Positions 1-8,859 of a DNA stretch of 64,000 nt are shown here, one piece after another; position 1 is the stretch's first letter, and every line of letters starts with the position of its first letter. The position numbers were made by a program, and so were the translations under genes. This DNA is from a bacterium YEK0313. Lineage in GTDB: Bacteria; Pseudomonadota; Alphaproteobacteria; Rhizobiales; Phreatobacteraceae. The stretch covers positions 4,120,615-4,184,614 of the forward strand of contig CCMO02000001.1 of the NCBI GenBank assembly GCA_000751295.2, in the 5' to 3' direction. A model generated the notes under the pieces. It made no database searches. It saw nothing but the letters and a program-made list of their open reading frames with translations, and was not told where the DNA came from.

Positions 1-219
1 GCCGCCAAGGGGGCCGGCAAATCCATTTCGCCCGAAGATGCAGCCAAGGATGTTGCAGCCTCGCGCGACCTGGACTGGCACACATTGCTGCAGCCGGTGC
101 GGCGCACGGCGATCCGCCTTGCCCGCGAAGGCCGGCTCGTCATCCTGCGCAAGGGCAAGCCGGCCGATCCCGACGACTTCAAGGGGGTCTATCGCCTGAC
201 CTTGCCCATGCCGGAATGA
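1..219 (+). CDS. DUF3253 domain protein, C-terminal part
   Basis: Reading frame 1 is open from the window edge to TGA at 217-219 and gives 72 residues, so the N-terminus lies outside the window. The translation reads like the C-terminal half of the DUF3253 family: a stretch ending in SPEDAAKDV, a W-H-x-L-L-x-P-V-R core, then a short basic segment (RLVILRKGKPADP) and a terminal YRLTLP strand. The family looks like a small winged-helix fold of unknown function. There are no catalytic residues to point to. It converges on the IclR gene that follows on the other strand. Confidence 0.7.
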   Translation, partial: AAKGAGKSISPEDAAKDVAASRDLDWHTLLQPVRRTAIRLAREGRLVILRKGKPADPDDFKGVYRLTLPMPE

Positions 220-261
220 TCGCGCCGGGATCCGGCCACGGCGGCAGGATCCGGACCGCGA

Positions 262-1062
262 TCAGCGGGCGCCGGCCTCGCCGGCCGCATCGATCCTGGT
301 TCCGATCGACAGCTTGCCCGCGAGCGCCCGGCAGGCCTCGTCCAGCGCCGCGAGATGCTGCGGCAGCCGGTCGCCCATGATGCGCTGCAGCGGCCCGGTC
401 ATGCCGACGGCATAGAGGATGAGCCCGTCATTCTGGCGCACCGGCGCGGCGATGGCGGCAAGACCCTCGTCGATCTCGCCGATGCAGGTGGCGTAGCCCT
501 GCGCGCGGACGCGCCCGAACTCCTCCCGGATCCAGGCTTCGTCGCTGCGGGTGTTGACCGTGAGCTTGGGCAGCTCGGCGGCGAGCGCCTCGCGGATCAG
601 CGCTTCGTCCTGATAGGCGATGATCGCCTTGCCGGTCGCTGCCGCATGGGGGGGCATCTCGATGCCTGGCTGGACGTAGCTGCGCCAGCGCACCTCGGGC
701 GCCTGCGACACCGCGACCAGCACCCGGCTGCCGACGAGCCTGGTGAGATAGCAGGCTTCGCCCGATTGCTCGGCAAGCGCCGCGAGCGTCGGGCGCACGA
801 GCGTCTCCAGCCATCCCTCGCCCGCCGTCGCATGCAGGATGCGCGCAAGCCGCGGCCCGATCGCATAGGCCCGCCCACCCTGCCCGCCGCTGGCGAGCTC
901 GGCTTTCACCAGCCCCTTCAGCAGCCGGTGCGCCGTCGTCTTCGGCAGATCCGAAAGCTCCGCGACATCGGCCAGCGCAAGCCGGCCAGGGAACGCCGCG
1001 ATCAGTTCCAGCAGCCGGAAATAGCGCTCCAGCGGGCTGTCCGCCTCAGTCTGGTCGGCCAC
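262..1062 (-). CDS. IclR-family transcriptional regulator
   Basis: This 266-residue protein has the IclR layout: an N-terminal winged helix-turn-helix (about residues 12-75, recognition region LSDLPKTTAHRLLKGL) and a C-terminal effector domain (about 90-255) with the family's PHAAATGKAI segment. IclR proteins bind as dimers or tetramers to palindromes near their own promoter and respond to a small carboxylate or aromatic ligand. The gene is transcribed away from the importer/aminotransferase/hydantoinase operon starting at 1238. The 175-bp gap holds a perfect TTCCGA-AAA-TCGGAA palindrome. I infer that it controls that operon and itself; whether as repressor or activator cannot be told. Confidence 0.93.
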   Translation of the reverse strand: MADQTEADSPLERYFRLLELIAAFPGRLALADVAELSDLPKTTAHRLLKGLVKAELASGGQGGRAYAIGPRLARILHATAGEGWLETLVRPTLAALAEQSGEACYLTRLVGSRVLVAVSQAPEVRWRSYVQPGIEMPPHAAATGKAIIAYQDEALIREALAAELPKLTVNTRSDEAWIREEFGRVRAQGYATCIGEIDEGLAAIAAPVRQNDGLILYAVGMTGPLQRIMGDRLPQHLAALDEACRALAGKLSIGTRIDAAGEAGAR

Positions 1063-1089
1063 GCCTCGTCCTCCCTCGTCCCAAACCGG

Positions 1090-1155
1090 TTGACAGGCGC
1101 CGGGCGCGCTTTTACGGTCATATCGATTTACGGTACATTATTCCGAAAATCGGAA
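1090..1155. promoter_or_regulatory. Divergent control region with candidate IclR operator
   Basis: TTGACA at 1090-1095 is a good -35 hexamer for the rightward operon; the matching -10, TACGGT at 17-bp spacing, is weak. TTTACGGT occurs twice (1111-1118 and 1127-1134), 16 bp apart. A perfect 15-bp palindrome, TTCCGA-AAA-TCGGAA, occupies 1141-1155, downstream of that promoter and upstream of the gene at 1238. The position suits an IclR operator. The assignment is inference. Confidence 0.5.
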
Positions 1156-1237
1156 CGAGTCAAGCCATCTGTGTGACGATCTTCCGGCCGACCGATGCCG
1201 GCGGATCGGCTCAACACGAACAGAGGGGGATGGAAGA

Positions 1238-2386
1238 ATGACCATGACCAGGCAGCAGTTTCTGCGACTTGCGCTGGCGGCGGGCGTCGCGCCGGCGGGC
1301 GCGGTCGCCGCGCTTGCCCAGCAGGGCGACATTCTGGTGGGGGCGACGGTGCCGATCACCGGGCCGCTGTCGCTGACCGGCAAGCAGTATCATAACGCCC
1401 TTCAGCTCGCGGAACGGGACATCAATGCCGGCGGCGGCATCAACGGCCGCAAGATCAAGATCATGTTCGAGGACACCCAGGCCTCGAACAGCACCGCGGT
1501 CAACGCGTTCATGAAGCTCGCGCAGGAGACCAGGCCCTCGTTCTATTTCCTGTCGAGCTATTCGACCCAGAACCTCGCGGTCTCGCCGGAGCTGAAGAAG
1601 GTCGGCGTGCCCGCCATGTATGCCGGCGGCGCCGACGTGGTCGCCGAGGGCGGCAATGAATGGCTGTTCCGCGTGCGCCCGGCGGACGCGGTCTCGGCCC
1701 GCGGCATGGTGGAGGCCGCCAAGCTGCTCAATGCCAAGAAGCCGGGCATCATCTTCATCCAGAACGATTTCGGCCAGGGCGGCGCCCAGGTCGCCGCCCG
1801 GCAGTTCGAGGCTGGCGGCACGCCGGTCGTCGGCATGGAAGCCTATGGCCAGAACGACAAGGATTTCTCGGCGCAGATGATCAGCCTGCGCGGCAAGGGC
1901 GCCGACGTCATCCTCCTGTTCAACTATCCGCAGGACGGCGCGCTGCTGCTCCGGCAGGCCAAGATGCTGGGCCTGAAGATGCCGCTGGTGACCTCGTCCG
2001 CGGCGCTGGTTCCGGCCGCCCTGCAGCTGATCGCCCCGGCCGACCTCGAAAACGTCTGGGGCGTGGTCGACACCTATATGGATCCGAGCGTCGGCGAGCG
2101 CATGAAGGACTTCGTCGAGCGCTACAAGAAGGCCTTCGGCATCGAGCCCGACCCCTATGGCCTCGCCTATTACGACGGCGCCCTGATCATGGCCGAAGGC
2201 ATGCGCAAGGTCGGGCTTGATCCGAAGGCCCTGCGCGACTGGCTCGCCAATCTCCGCGGCTGGCAGGGCATCGGCCATGTCTACAGCTATGACGCGAAAG
2301 GCAACGGCGTCAGGGATCTCGCCATCGTCAAGGCGAAGCCCGGCACCAAGCAGCTCGAACTGGTGAAGACGATCCAGCTCGACTGA
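1238..2386 (+). CDS. ABC transporter substrate-binding protein (branched-chain amino acid/amide type)
   Basis: This 382-residue periplasmic binding protein belongs to the Peripla_BP_6 (Leu/Ile/Val-binding) fold. An N-terminal export signal (about residues 1-28, ending AALAQQ) precedes the typical opening LVGATVPITGPLSLTGKQ and the INAGGGINGRKIKI segment. The mature domain runs to the C-terminus. It is the first gene of an operon with two permeases, two ATPases, an aminotransferase and a two-subunit hydantoinase-type enzyme. The family covers leucine, urea, amides and aromatic acids, so the ligand is not decided by family. Context suggests a nitrogen compound that the downstream enzymes degrade. 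A 103-bp gap separates it from the first permease. Confidence 0.93.
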   Translation: MTMTRQQFLRLALAAGVAPAGAVAALAQQGDILVGATVPITGPLSLTGKQYHNALQLAERDINAGGGINGRKIKIMFEDTQASNSTAVNAFMKLAQETRPSFYFLSSYSTQNLAVSPELKKVGVPAMYAGGADVVAEGGNEWLFRVRPADAVSARGMVEAAKLLNAKKPGIIFIQNDFGQGGAQVAARQFEAGGTPVVGMEAYGQNDKDFSAQMISLRGKGADVILLFNYPQDGALLLRQAKMLGLKMPLVTSSAALVPAALQLIAPADLENVWGVVDTYMDPSVGERMKDFVERYKKAFGIEPDPYGLAYYDGALIMAEGMRKVGLDPKALRDWLANLRGWQGIGHVYSYDAKGNGVRDLAIVKAKPGTKQLELVKTIQLD

Positions 2387-2489
2387 CGCAAGGCCGCGCC
2401 GCGCGCGCAGCCAGCCTTCCTGCCCTTTCCGGCCTGTCGCCGCGGGTCCGCCCGCGGCCGACGAGGTCGTTCGAGATCACGAGCGGAGC

Positions 2490-3365
2490 ATGGCCGACTT
2501 CATCCAACTCTTCGTCAACGGGCTGGCCCTCGGCAGCGTCTACGCGCTCGCGGCGATCGGCTTCGTCATCGTCTATTCCGCGACCGGCGTCGTGAACTTC
2601 GCCGCCGGCCAGTTCGTGATGTTCGGAACCTTCGCGGGCGTCGCCATGCTGGCCAATGCCGGCCTGCCCTGGCCGGTCGGCTACGCCGCCGCCCTCCTCG
2701 CCATGGCCGCCTTCGGCGCCCTGTTCTTCATCACCGTCTACCTGCCGCTGCGGGCAAGCCCTGTGGTCACCGTGATCATCGGCACGGTCGCGGTCGGCAT
2801 CGTCATGCAGAACGCGGCGCTGCTCGGCTTCGGCTCCTGGCCGTTCCGCCTGGCCTCGCCCCTGGACGGCATGACCATCGACATTGCCGGCGCGACGATC
2901 ACCGCCCATGCGGCGATGGTCGTGATCGTCACCGGGCTGCTCGTCGGCCTGATCTGGCTGCTGTTCTACCGTACCGCGCTCGGCATCGGCATGCGCGCCG
3001 TCGCGCAGGACGTCGAGGCCGCGCGGCTCATGGGACTCAACGTCAACCTCCTGCTCGCCCTGTCCTGGGTCCTCGCCGCCGTGCTCGCTGGCATTGCCGG
3101 GCTCCTGCTCGGGCCGATGTGGTTCGCCGACGTCAATATGGGCGATCCGATCGCGCTCAAGGCCTTCGCGGCGACCATCATCGGCGGCTTCGGCAGCCTG
3201 CCCGGCGCGATCGCCGGCGGCCTCTTCGTCGGCCTGACCGAACTGCTCGGCGCCTCCTACCTCTCGTCGGCCTACAAGGATCTGATCGCCTTCGTCGTGA
3301 TGGTCCTGTTCCTGCTGGTGCGCCCGCAAGGCGTGTTCGGCGAACGCATCCAGGACAGGGGCTGA
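2490..3365 (+). CDS. livH: Branched-chain amino acid-type ABC permease LivH
   Basis: This 291-residue hydrophobic protein of the LivH family has about eight membrane segments. It begins with the characteristic FIQLFVNGLALGSVYALAAI and contains the MRAVAQDVEAARLMGL cytoplasmic loop that contacts the ATPase, followed by the FAATIIGGFGSLPGAI segment. It forms the channel in the inner membrane together with the LivM-type partner, whose start lies two bases after this stop. A GAGCGGAG ribosome site sits directly before the ATG. Part of the operon beginning at 1238; substrate unknown. Confidence 0.94.
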   Translation: MADFIQLFVNGLALGSVYALAAIGFVIVYSATGVVNFAAGQFVMFGTFAGVAMLANAGLPWPVGYAAALLAMAAFGALFFITVYLPLRASPVVTVIIGTVAVGIVMQNAALLGFGSWPFRLASPLDGMTIDIAGATITAHAAMVVIVTGLLVGLIWLLFYRTALGIGMRAVAQDVEAARLMGLNVNLLLALSWVLAAVLAGIAGLLLGPMWFADVNMGDPIALKAFAATIIGGFGSLPGAIAGGLFVGLTELLGASYLSSAYKDLIAFVVMVLFLLVRPQGVFGERIQDRG

Positions 3366-3367
3366 CC

Positions 3368-4327
3368 ATGCGCCGCTACGATGGTCTCCTCGCCGCCGCC
3401 GCGATTCTCGCGCTCGGCGCCGCCCTCTCCCTGGTGCTCGCCGACTACCGGCTGCGGCTCCTCAACGTCTCCGTGATTTCGGCGATCGCCGTCATCGGCT
3501 TCAATTTCGCCTTCGGCCTCGCTGGGCTGATCTCGCTCGGCCATGCCGCCTTCGTCGGCTTCGGCGCCTATGCGCTGGCGATCCTGACGACATCAGGCGG
3601 CTGGTCGCCATGGCTCGCCATGCCGGTCGCGATCCTGGTGACGACGCTTTTCGCCGGCCTGATCGGCTACCCGCTGCTGCGGCTGCGCGGGCACTATCTC
3701 GCCCTCGCGACGCTCGGCCTCAATGTCAGCTTCACCATCGTGGTGACCAACTGGATCTCCCTGACCGGCGGCACCAACGGCATTTCCGGCATTCCCGAGC
3801 TGCGCCTCGGCGGCTTCGCCTTCAACGACGAGCGGCGCTTCCTGTGGCTGGGCCTCGTCCTGCTCGCCCTCTCCGCCGCCTTCGCGATGGCGCTGCAGAA
3901 GTCGCGGCACGGACGGGCGATGATGGCGGTGCGCGACGACGAGACCGCCGCGCGCATGACCGGCATCGACGTCACCCGCGTGAAGATCACGGCGCTGTGC
4001 CTGTCGGCCGCCTTCGCCGCGCTGTCCGGCACCCTGTTCGCGACCCATGTCCGCTTCGTCGCGCCGGAGGATTTCAACTACGCCCATTCCATCGTCTATC
4101 TCGCCATGCTGATCGTCGGCGGCGAAGGCGTCGTGGCGGGCGCGATCATCGGTGCGGCGCTGCTCACCTTCCTGCCTGAATGGCTGCGCTTCCTCGGCGA
4201 TGCCTATCTCGCCTTCTTCGGCCTGATGCTGCTCGCCATCCTGATCTTCCTGCCCACCGGCCTTGCCGGCCTCGCCGGGCGGCTGCGCCGGCCGGGCCGC
4301 GGCGGCGAAGCGGAGACGACGCCATGA
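3368..4327 (+). CDS. livM: Branched-chain amino acid-type ABC permease LivM
   Basis: This 319-residue permease pairs with LivH. About nine to ten membrane segments are visible, with the family block FNFAFGLAGLISLGHAAFVGFGAYA near residues 40-65 and the RDDETAARMTGIDVTRVK coupling loop. The frame is open further upstream, but the ATG at 3368 is the right start because it follows the LivH stop by two bases and gives a family-length protein. The stop overlaps the next gene's start in an ATGA arrangement, which indicates translational coupling. The C-terminal end is a short arginine/glycine-rich tail. Confidence 0.94.
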   Translation: MRRYDGLLAAAAILALGAALSLVLADYRLRLLNVSVISAIAVIGFNFAFGLAGLISLGHAAFVGFGAYALAILTTSGGWSPWLAMPVAILVTTLFAGLIGYPLLRLRGHYLALATLGLNVSFTIVVTNWISLTGGTNGISGIPELRLGGFAFNDERRFLWLGLVLLALSAAFAMALQKSRHGRAMMAVRDDETAARMTGIDVTRVKITALCLSAAFAALSGTLFATHVRFVAPEDFNYAHSIVYLAMLIVGGEGVVAGAIIGAALLTFLPEWLRFLGDAYLAFFGLMLLAILIFLPTGLAGLAGRLRRPGRGGEAETTP

Positions 4328-5047
4328 CCCTGCTCGCGGCAACCGCCATCTCCAAACGTTACGGCGGCCTGATGGCGCTGTCCGACGTCGACTTCGCTGT
4401 CGCGCCCGGCGAGTTCGTCGCGGTGATCGGCCCGAACGGCGCCGGCAAGTCGACATTCCTCAACGTGCTGACGGGACTGACCCCGCCGAGCACAGGCACG
4501 GTGACCTTCGGCGGGCGCGACATCACCCGGGCGCCGACGCATCGCCGCATCCGGGCAGGCCTTGGCCGGACGTTCCAGCACGGCCGGCTGTTCCCGCGCC
4601 TCACCGTGCTCGAAAACGTCATGACCGGCGCCGCCATCCGCGGCGGCCGCAGCGAGAGCCAGCTGCGCGCGGCCTCGCTCACCGCGCTCGACCGGATGGG
4701 GCTGGCACCGGAGGCGGACCGCGCCATCGGCTCGCTCTCCTACGGCCAGCGCCGCATGGTGGAACTCTGCCGGGCGCTGGCCTGCGAGCCGCGCATGCTG
4801 CTGCTCGACGAACCCGCCGCGGGGCTCAATTCCGGCGAGGTCGAGCAGCTGATGGCGCGGCTGACGGCGCTGCGCGCCGAGCACGAGCTCGCCGTCGTGC
4901 TCATCGAGCACAATATGGGCATGGTCATGCGGCTCGCCGAGCGCATCCTCGTGCTCAATTTCGGCTCGCCCATCGCCGAGGGCACGCCGGCCGAAGTGCA
5001 ATCCGATCCTGCCGTGCTCTCGGCCTATCTTGGGGAGGGCTACGGCC

Positions 5048-5061
<14 letters not shown>
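4324..5061 (+). CDS. livG: ABC transporter ATPase LivG
   Basis: This 245-residue ATP-binding subunit has Walker A GPNGAGKST (residues 36-44), the signature region LSYGQRRMVELCRAL, Walker B LLLDEPAAGL and the switch histidine in IEHNMGMVM. The LivG subclass shows in the LGRTFQHGRLFPRLTVLENV segment. It hydrolyses ATP at the cytoplasmic face of the LivH/LivM channel. ATG 4324 overlaps the LivM stop (ATGA), and the 3' end overlaps the next ATPase gene by 14 bp, so all Liv genes are translated as one tight block. Confidence 0.95.
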
Positions 5062-5755
<694 letters not shown>

Positions 5756-5780
5756 CGGAAACCTCTGAAGGAGACGAGCG

Positions 5781-7097
5781 ATGACCGATCAAGTCCCAGC
5801 CCCCCGCTCGCGAGAGCTCTATGAGCGGGCACGCAAGAGCCTGCCGGGCGGCAATACCCGCACCACCGTCTACATGAAGCCGCATCCGCTCTATGCGGCG
5901 CGCGGCGAAGGCTGCCGTGTCATCGATGTCGACGGCGTGTCGCGCATCGACTGCATCAACAATTTCACCGCGCTGATCCACGGCCATGCGCATCCGGCGC
6001 TGGTCGCGGCGGCGACGCGACAGATCGCGCTCGGCACCGCCTTCGGCATGCCGACGGAATCGGAGATCCTGCTCGCCGAGCTGATCGCCGCGCGGCTGGC
6101 GAGCGTCGACCATGTCCGCTTCTGCAATTCCGGCTCGGAGGCGGTCATGATGGCGCTGAAGGCCGCACGCGCCCATACCGGGCGGCCGAAGATCGCCAAA
6201 TGCGAGGGCGCCTATCACGGCTCCTACGACTATGCCGAAGTCAGTCTCGACCCCTCGCCCGCCGACTGGGGCAAGAACGCGCCGGTTTCCGTCGCCTATG
6301 CCCGCGGCACGCCGGCCAATGTCCTCGCCGACACGTTGACCATCCCGTTCAACGACATCGACGCGGCGGTCAGCCTGATCCGCGAGCACGGCTCCGAGCT
6401 CGCCTGCATCCTGGTCGACCCGATGCCCAACCGCGCCGGCCTCGTCCCCGCCGACAAGGCCTATCTCGAAGCCCTGCGCCAGGTCTCGCGCGAGGTCGGC
6501 GCCCTGCTGATCTTCGACGAGGTCATCACCTTCCGGCTCGGCTTCAACGGCGCCCAGGGCCACTGGGGCATCGCGCCCGATCTGACGACGCTGGGCAAGA
6601 TCATCGGCGGCGGCTTCCCGGTCGGCGCAGTCGCCGGCGCCGCCGAGTTCATGGCGGTGTTCGACCCGACCGACGGCAAGCCGGCGCTGCCGCACGGCGG
6701 CACCTTCTCGGCCAATCCGGTGACGATGACCGCCGGCCTCGCCGCCATGGAACTGCTCGACGAAGCGGCTTTCGCGCGGCTCGACGCGATCGGCGACCGG
6801 CTGCGCGCCGGCACCAACGAGGCCTTCGCCCGCCACGGCGTGCCGGGGCGCGCGGTCGGCATGGGCTCGCTCGCCAAGATCCACTTCACCGACAGGCCGG
6901 TCAGGGACTATCGCAGCGCCTATGCGGGACCGGAGGAGACGGCCCGGATGGCGCGCTTCAACCGCGGCCTCATGGATCGCGGCGTGCTGGCCGCGGGCTA
7001 TGGCCTGATCGCCCTGTCGACGCCGATGACCGACGCCGACATCGAGACCGTCGTCGCGGCGATCTCGGAATCGGTCGCGGACATCGCCGCCATGTAG
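5781..7097 (+). CDS. Class-III PLP aminotransferase, glutamate-1-semialdehyde type
   Basis: This 438-residue PLP enzyme is similar to glutamate-1-semialdehyde 2,1-aminomutase and related class-III aminotransferases. The opening ARKSLPGGNTRTTVY is typical of the group. FCNSGSEAVMMALK binds cofactor phosphate, IFDEVITFRLG carries the PLP-pyridine Asp, and the Schiff-base lysine is K273 in LGKIIGGGFPVGA. Its position inside an importer/hydantoinase operon argues against haem synthesis (HemL). I infer amino-group transfer or isomerisation on an amino acid released by the pathway, perhaps a beta-amino or cyclised amino acid. Substrate unknown. GAAGGAG lies a few bases upstream of the ATG. Confidence 0.9.
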   Translation: MTDQVPAPRSRELYERARKSLPGGNTRTTVYMKPHPLYAARGEGCRVIDVDGVSRIDCINNFTALIHGHAHPALVAAATRQIALGTAFGMPTESEILLAELIAARLASVDHVRFCNSGSEAVMMALKAARAHTGRPKIAKCEGAYHGSYDYAEVSLDPSPADWGKNAPVSVAYARGTPANVLADTLTIPFNDIDAAVSLIREHGSELACILVDPMPNRAGLVPADKAYLEALRQVSREVGALLIFDEVITFRLGFNGAQGHWGIAPDLTTLGKIIGGGFPVGAVAGAAEFMAVFDPTDGKPALPHGGTFSANPVTMTAGLAAMELLDEAAFARLDAIGDRLRAGTNEAFARHGVPGRAVGMGSLAKIHFTDRPVRDYRSAYAGPEETARMARFNRGLMDRGVLAAGYGLIALSTPMTDADIETVVAAISESVADIAAM

Positions 7098-7195
7098 CCG
7101 ATCCGCACCACCTTCACGCGAACCCATCGCAGCCGGCATCCGGTGGTGCGCGAGCGCCGCCCCGGCCGCCTGCATCCGAATGGAAGGCCTCCCCC

Positions 7196-8857
7196 ATGTC
7201 GACCACGGTCGATCCCATTACCCGCTCCGTCGTGCAGCACAGGCTCTCCTCCATCGTGGCGGAGATGGGCGAAGCCATGCTGCGCACCTCCTATTCGCAG
7301 ATCCTGAACTCCAGCCGGGACTTCTCGATCGGGATCTGCGACACGCGCTCGCGCCTGATCGCCCAGGCGGACCACATCCCCGTCCATGTCGGCGCCCTGC
7401 CCTGGGCGACGCGCGCCATCGAGGCGCGCTTCGAGGATGTCGCTCCGGGCGACGTGTTCCTGCTCAACGATCCCTATCACGGCGGCAGCCACCTGCCCGA
7501 TCTCACCGCCTTCGTGCCGGTTTTCGCCGAGGGTCGGCGCATGCTCTGGACGATCGTGCGCGCGCACCAGAGCGACATCGGCGGCGCCACCCACGGCGGC
7601 TACAATCCCGAAGCCCGCGAGATCTGGCAGGAGGGCCTGCGCGTGCCGCCGCTGCGCCTCTACGAGGCCGGCCGGCTGCGTGACGACCTCCTCGACATGC
7701 TGGCGCTCAACGTGCGCAACGGCCGCGATTTCCGCGGCGACCTGGCCGCCATGGTCGGCGCCGCCAATCTCGGCCGCCGCCGGCTCGACCGGCTGTTCGC
7801 CGAGTTCGGACTGGCCATGGTCGAGGCGGCGATGGAAGGCATTCTCGATGCCGCCGAGCTGCAGGCGCGCAAGGTCGTCGCCGGCTGGACGGACGGCGTC
7901 TACCATGGCGAGGCCTTTCTCGACGACGACGGCCGCGGCCGGCAGGACCTGCGGATTGCCGCCAAGGTCACCAAGCGGGGCAGCGACATCGAGGTCGATC
8001 TCAGCGCCTCCGATCCGCAGACCGACAGCTTCGTCAACTCCTCGCACGCCAATACCCAGGCCGCGGTCGCCATGGCCTTCGCCTATCTGATCGACCCGGA
8101 GACGCCGAAGAACGACGGCGCGCTCCGCCCGCTCACCGTCGTCGCCCGGCAGGGCACCATCGTCTGGGCCGATCCCGACCGGCCGGTGACCATGTGCACC
8201 AGCCATCCCTCCAACGAGATCGTCGAAGCCGTGGTCAAGGCGCTCGCCGACTGCTGTCCCGACCGGGCCATGGCCGGCTGGAGCCGCCGCTTCCGCGTCG
8301 CCATCCAGGGCGAGGATCCGCGCAGCGGCCGCAGCTTCATCTGGCACATGTTCCAGGCAAGGCCTGGCGGCGGCGCCTCGCCCGGCGGCGACGGCTGGTC
8401 GTCTATCGGCGAGTGGCACACGGTCGGCGGCATCAAGTTCGGCTCGCTCGAAGTGGCCGAGGTGCGCTTCCCGCTGCACTTCCGGCACCACGAGTTCCGG
8501 CCCGATTCCGGCGGCCGCGGCCGGCATCGCGGCGGACTCGGCGTTGCGCTCGACCTGGCGCTCGAAATCGGCCGCCCAGCGCTCGCCAATACCGCCGGCG
8601 ACGGCGTCCGGCACGGCGCCTGCGGGTTGCAGGGCGGCGAGGACGGCGCGCCGCACAGCATCCGGCTCCTGTCGGAGGGCAAGCCGCCGCGTGCCCTCAA
8701 GACCAAGGAGGTCGGCATCGTCCTCGCGCCGGGCGACGTCCTGGAGATCCGCTCCGCCGGCGGCGGCGGCTGGGGGCCGGCCGGCGAGCGCGAGGCCGCG
8801 GCGCTGGCACGCGACCGCGACCAGGGTCTCACCACCGACATCCGGAAGGACATCTGA
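7196..8857 (+). CDS. hyuB: Hydantoinase B / oxoprolinase family subunit
   Basis: This 553-residue protein of the hydantoinase-B family starts at MSTTVDPITRSVVQHRL and includes the hallmark LLNDPYHGGSHLPD (metal-site region), VRAHQSDIGG and the C-terminal GGGGWG-type glycine cluster. These proteins work with HyuA to hydrolyse or carboxylate cyclic amides, ketones or lactams using ATP (N-methylhydantoinase, 5-oxoprolinase, acetophenone carboxylase). The open frame extends far upstream but that part overlaps the aminotransferase; ATG 7196 is the first plausible start. The HyuA gene starts two bases after this stop. Confidence 0.93.
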   Translation: MSTTVDPITRSVVQHRLSSIVAEMGEAMLRTSYSQILNSSRDFSIGICDTRSRLIAQADHIPVHVGALPWATRAIEARFEDVAPGDVFLLNDPYHGGSHLPDLTAFVPVFAEGRRMLWTIVRAHQSDIGGATHGGYNPEAREIWQEGLRVPPLRLYEAGRLRDDLLDMLALNVRNGRDFRGDLAAMVGAANLGRRRLDRLFAEFGLAMVEAAMEGILDAAELQARKVVAGWTDGVYHGEAFLDDDGRGRQDLRIAAKVTKRGSDIEVDLSASDPQTDSFVNSSHANTQAAVAMAFAYLIDPETPKNDGALRPLTVVARQGTIVWADPDRPVTMCTSHPSNEIVEAVVKALADCCPDRAMAGWSRRFRVAIQGEDPRSGRSFIWHMFQARPGGGASPGGDGWSSIGEWHTVGGIKFGSLEVAEVRFPLHFRHHEFRPDSGGRGRHRGGLGVALDLALEIGRPALANTAGDGVRHGACGLQGGEDGAPHSIRLLSEGKPPRALKTKEVGIVLAPGDVLEIRSAGGGGWGPAGEREAAALARDRDQGLTTDIRKDI

Positions 8858-8859
8858 CC

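Noticed and set aside
5781..7097. hemL (glutamate-1-semialdehyde aminomutase)
   Set aside because: The fold and lysine fit, but the operon context is catabolic. I call only the family.
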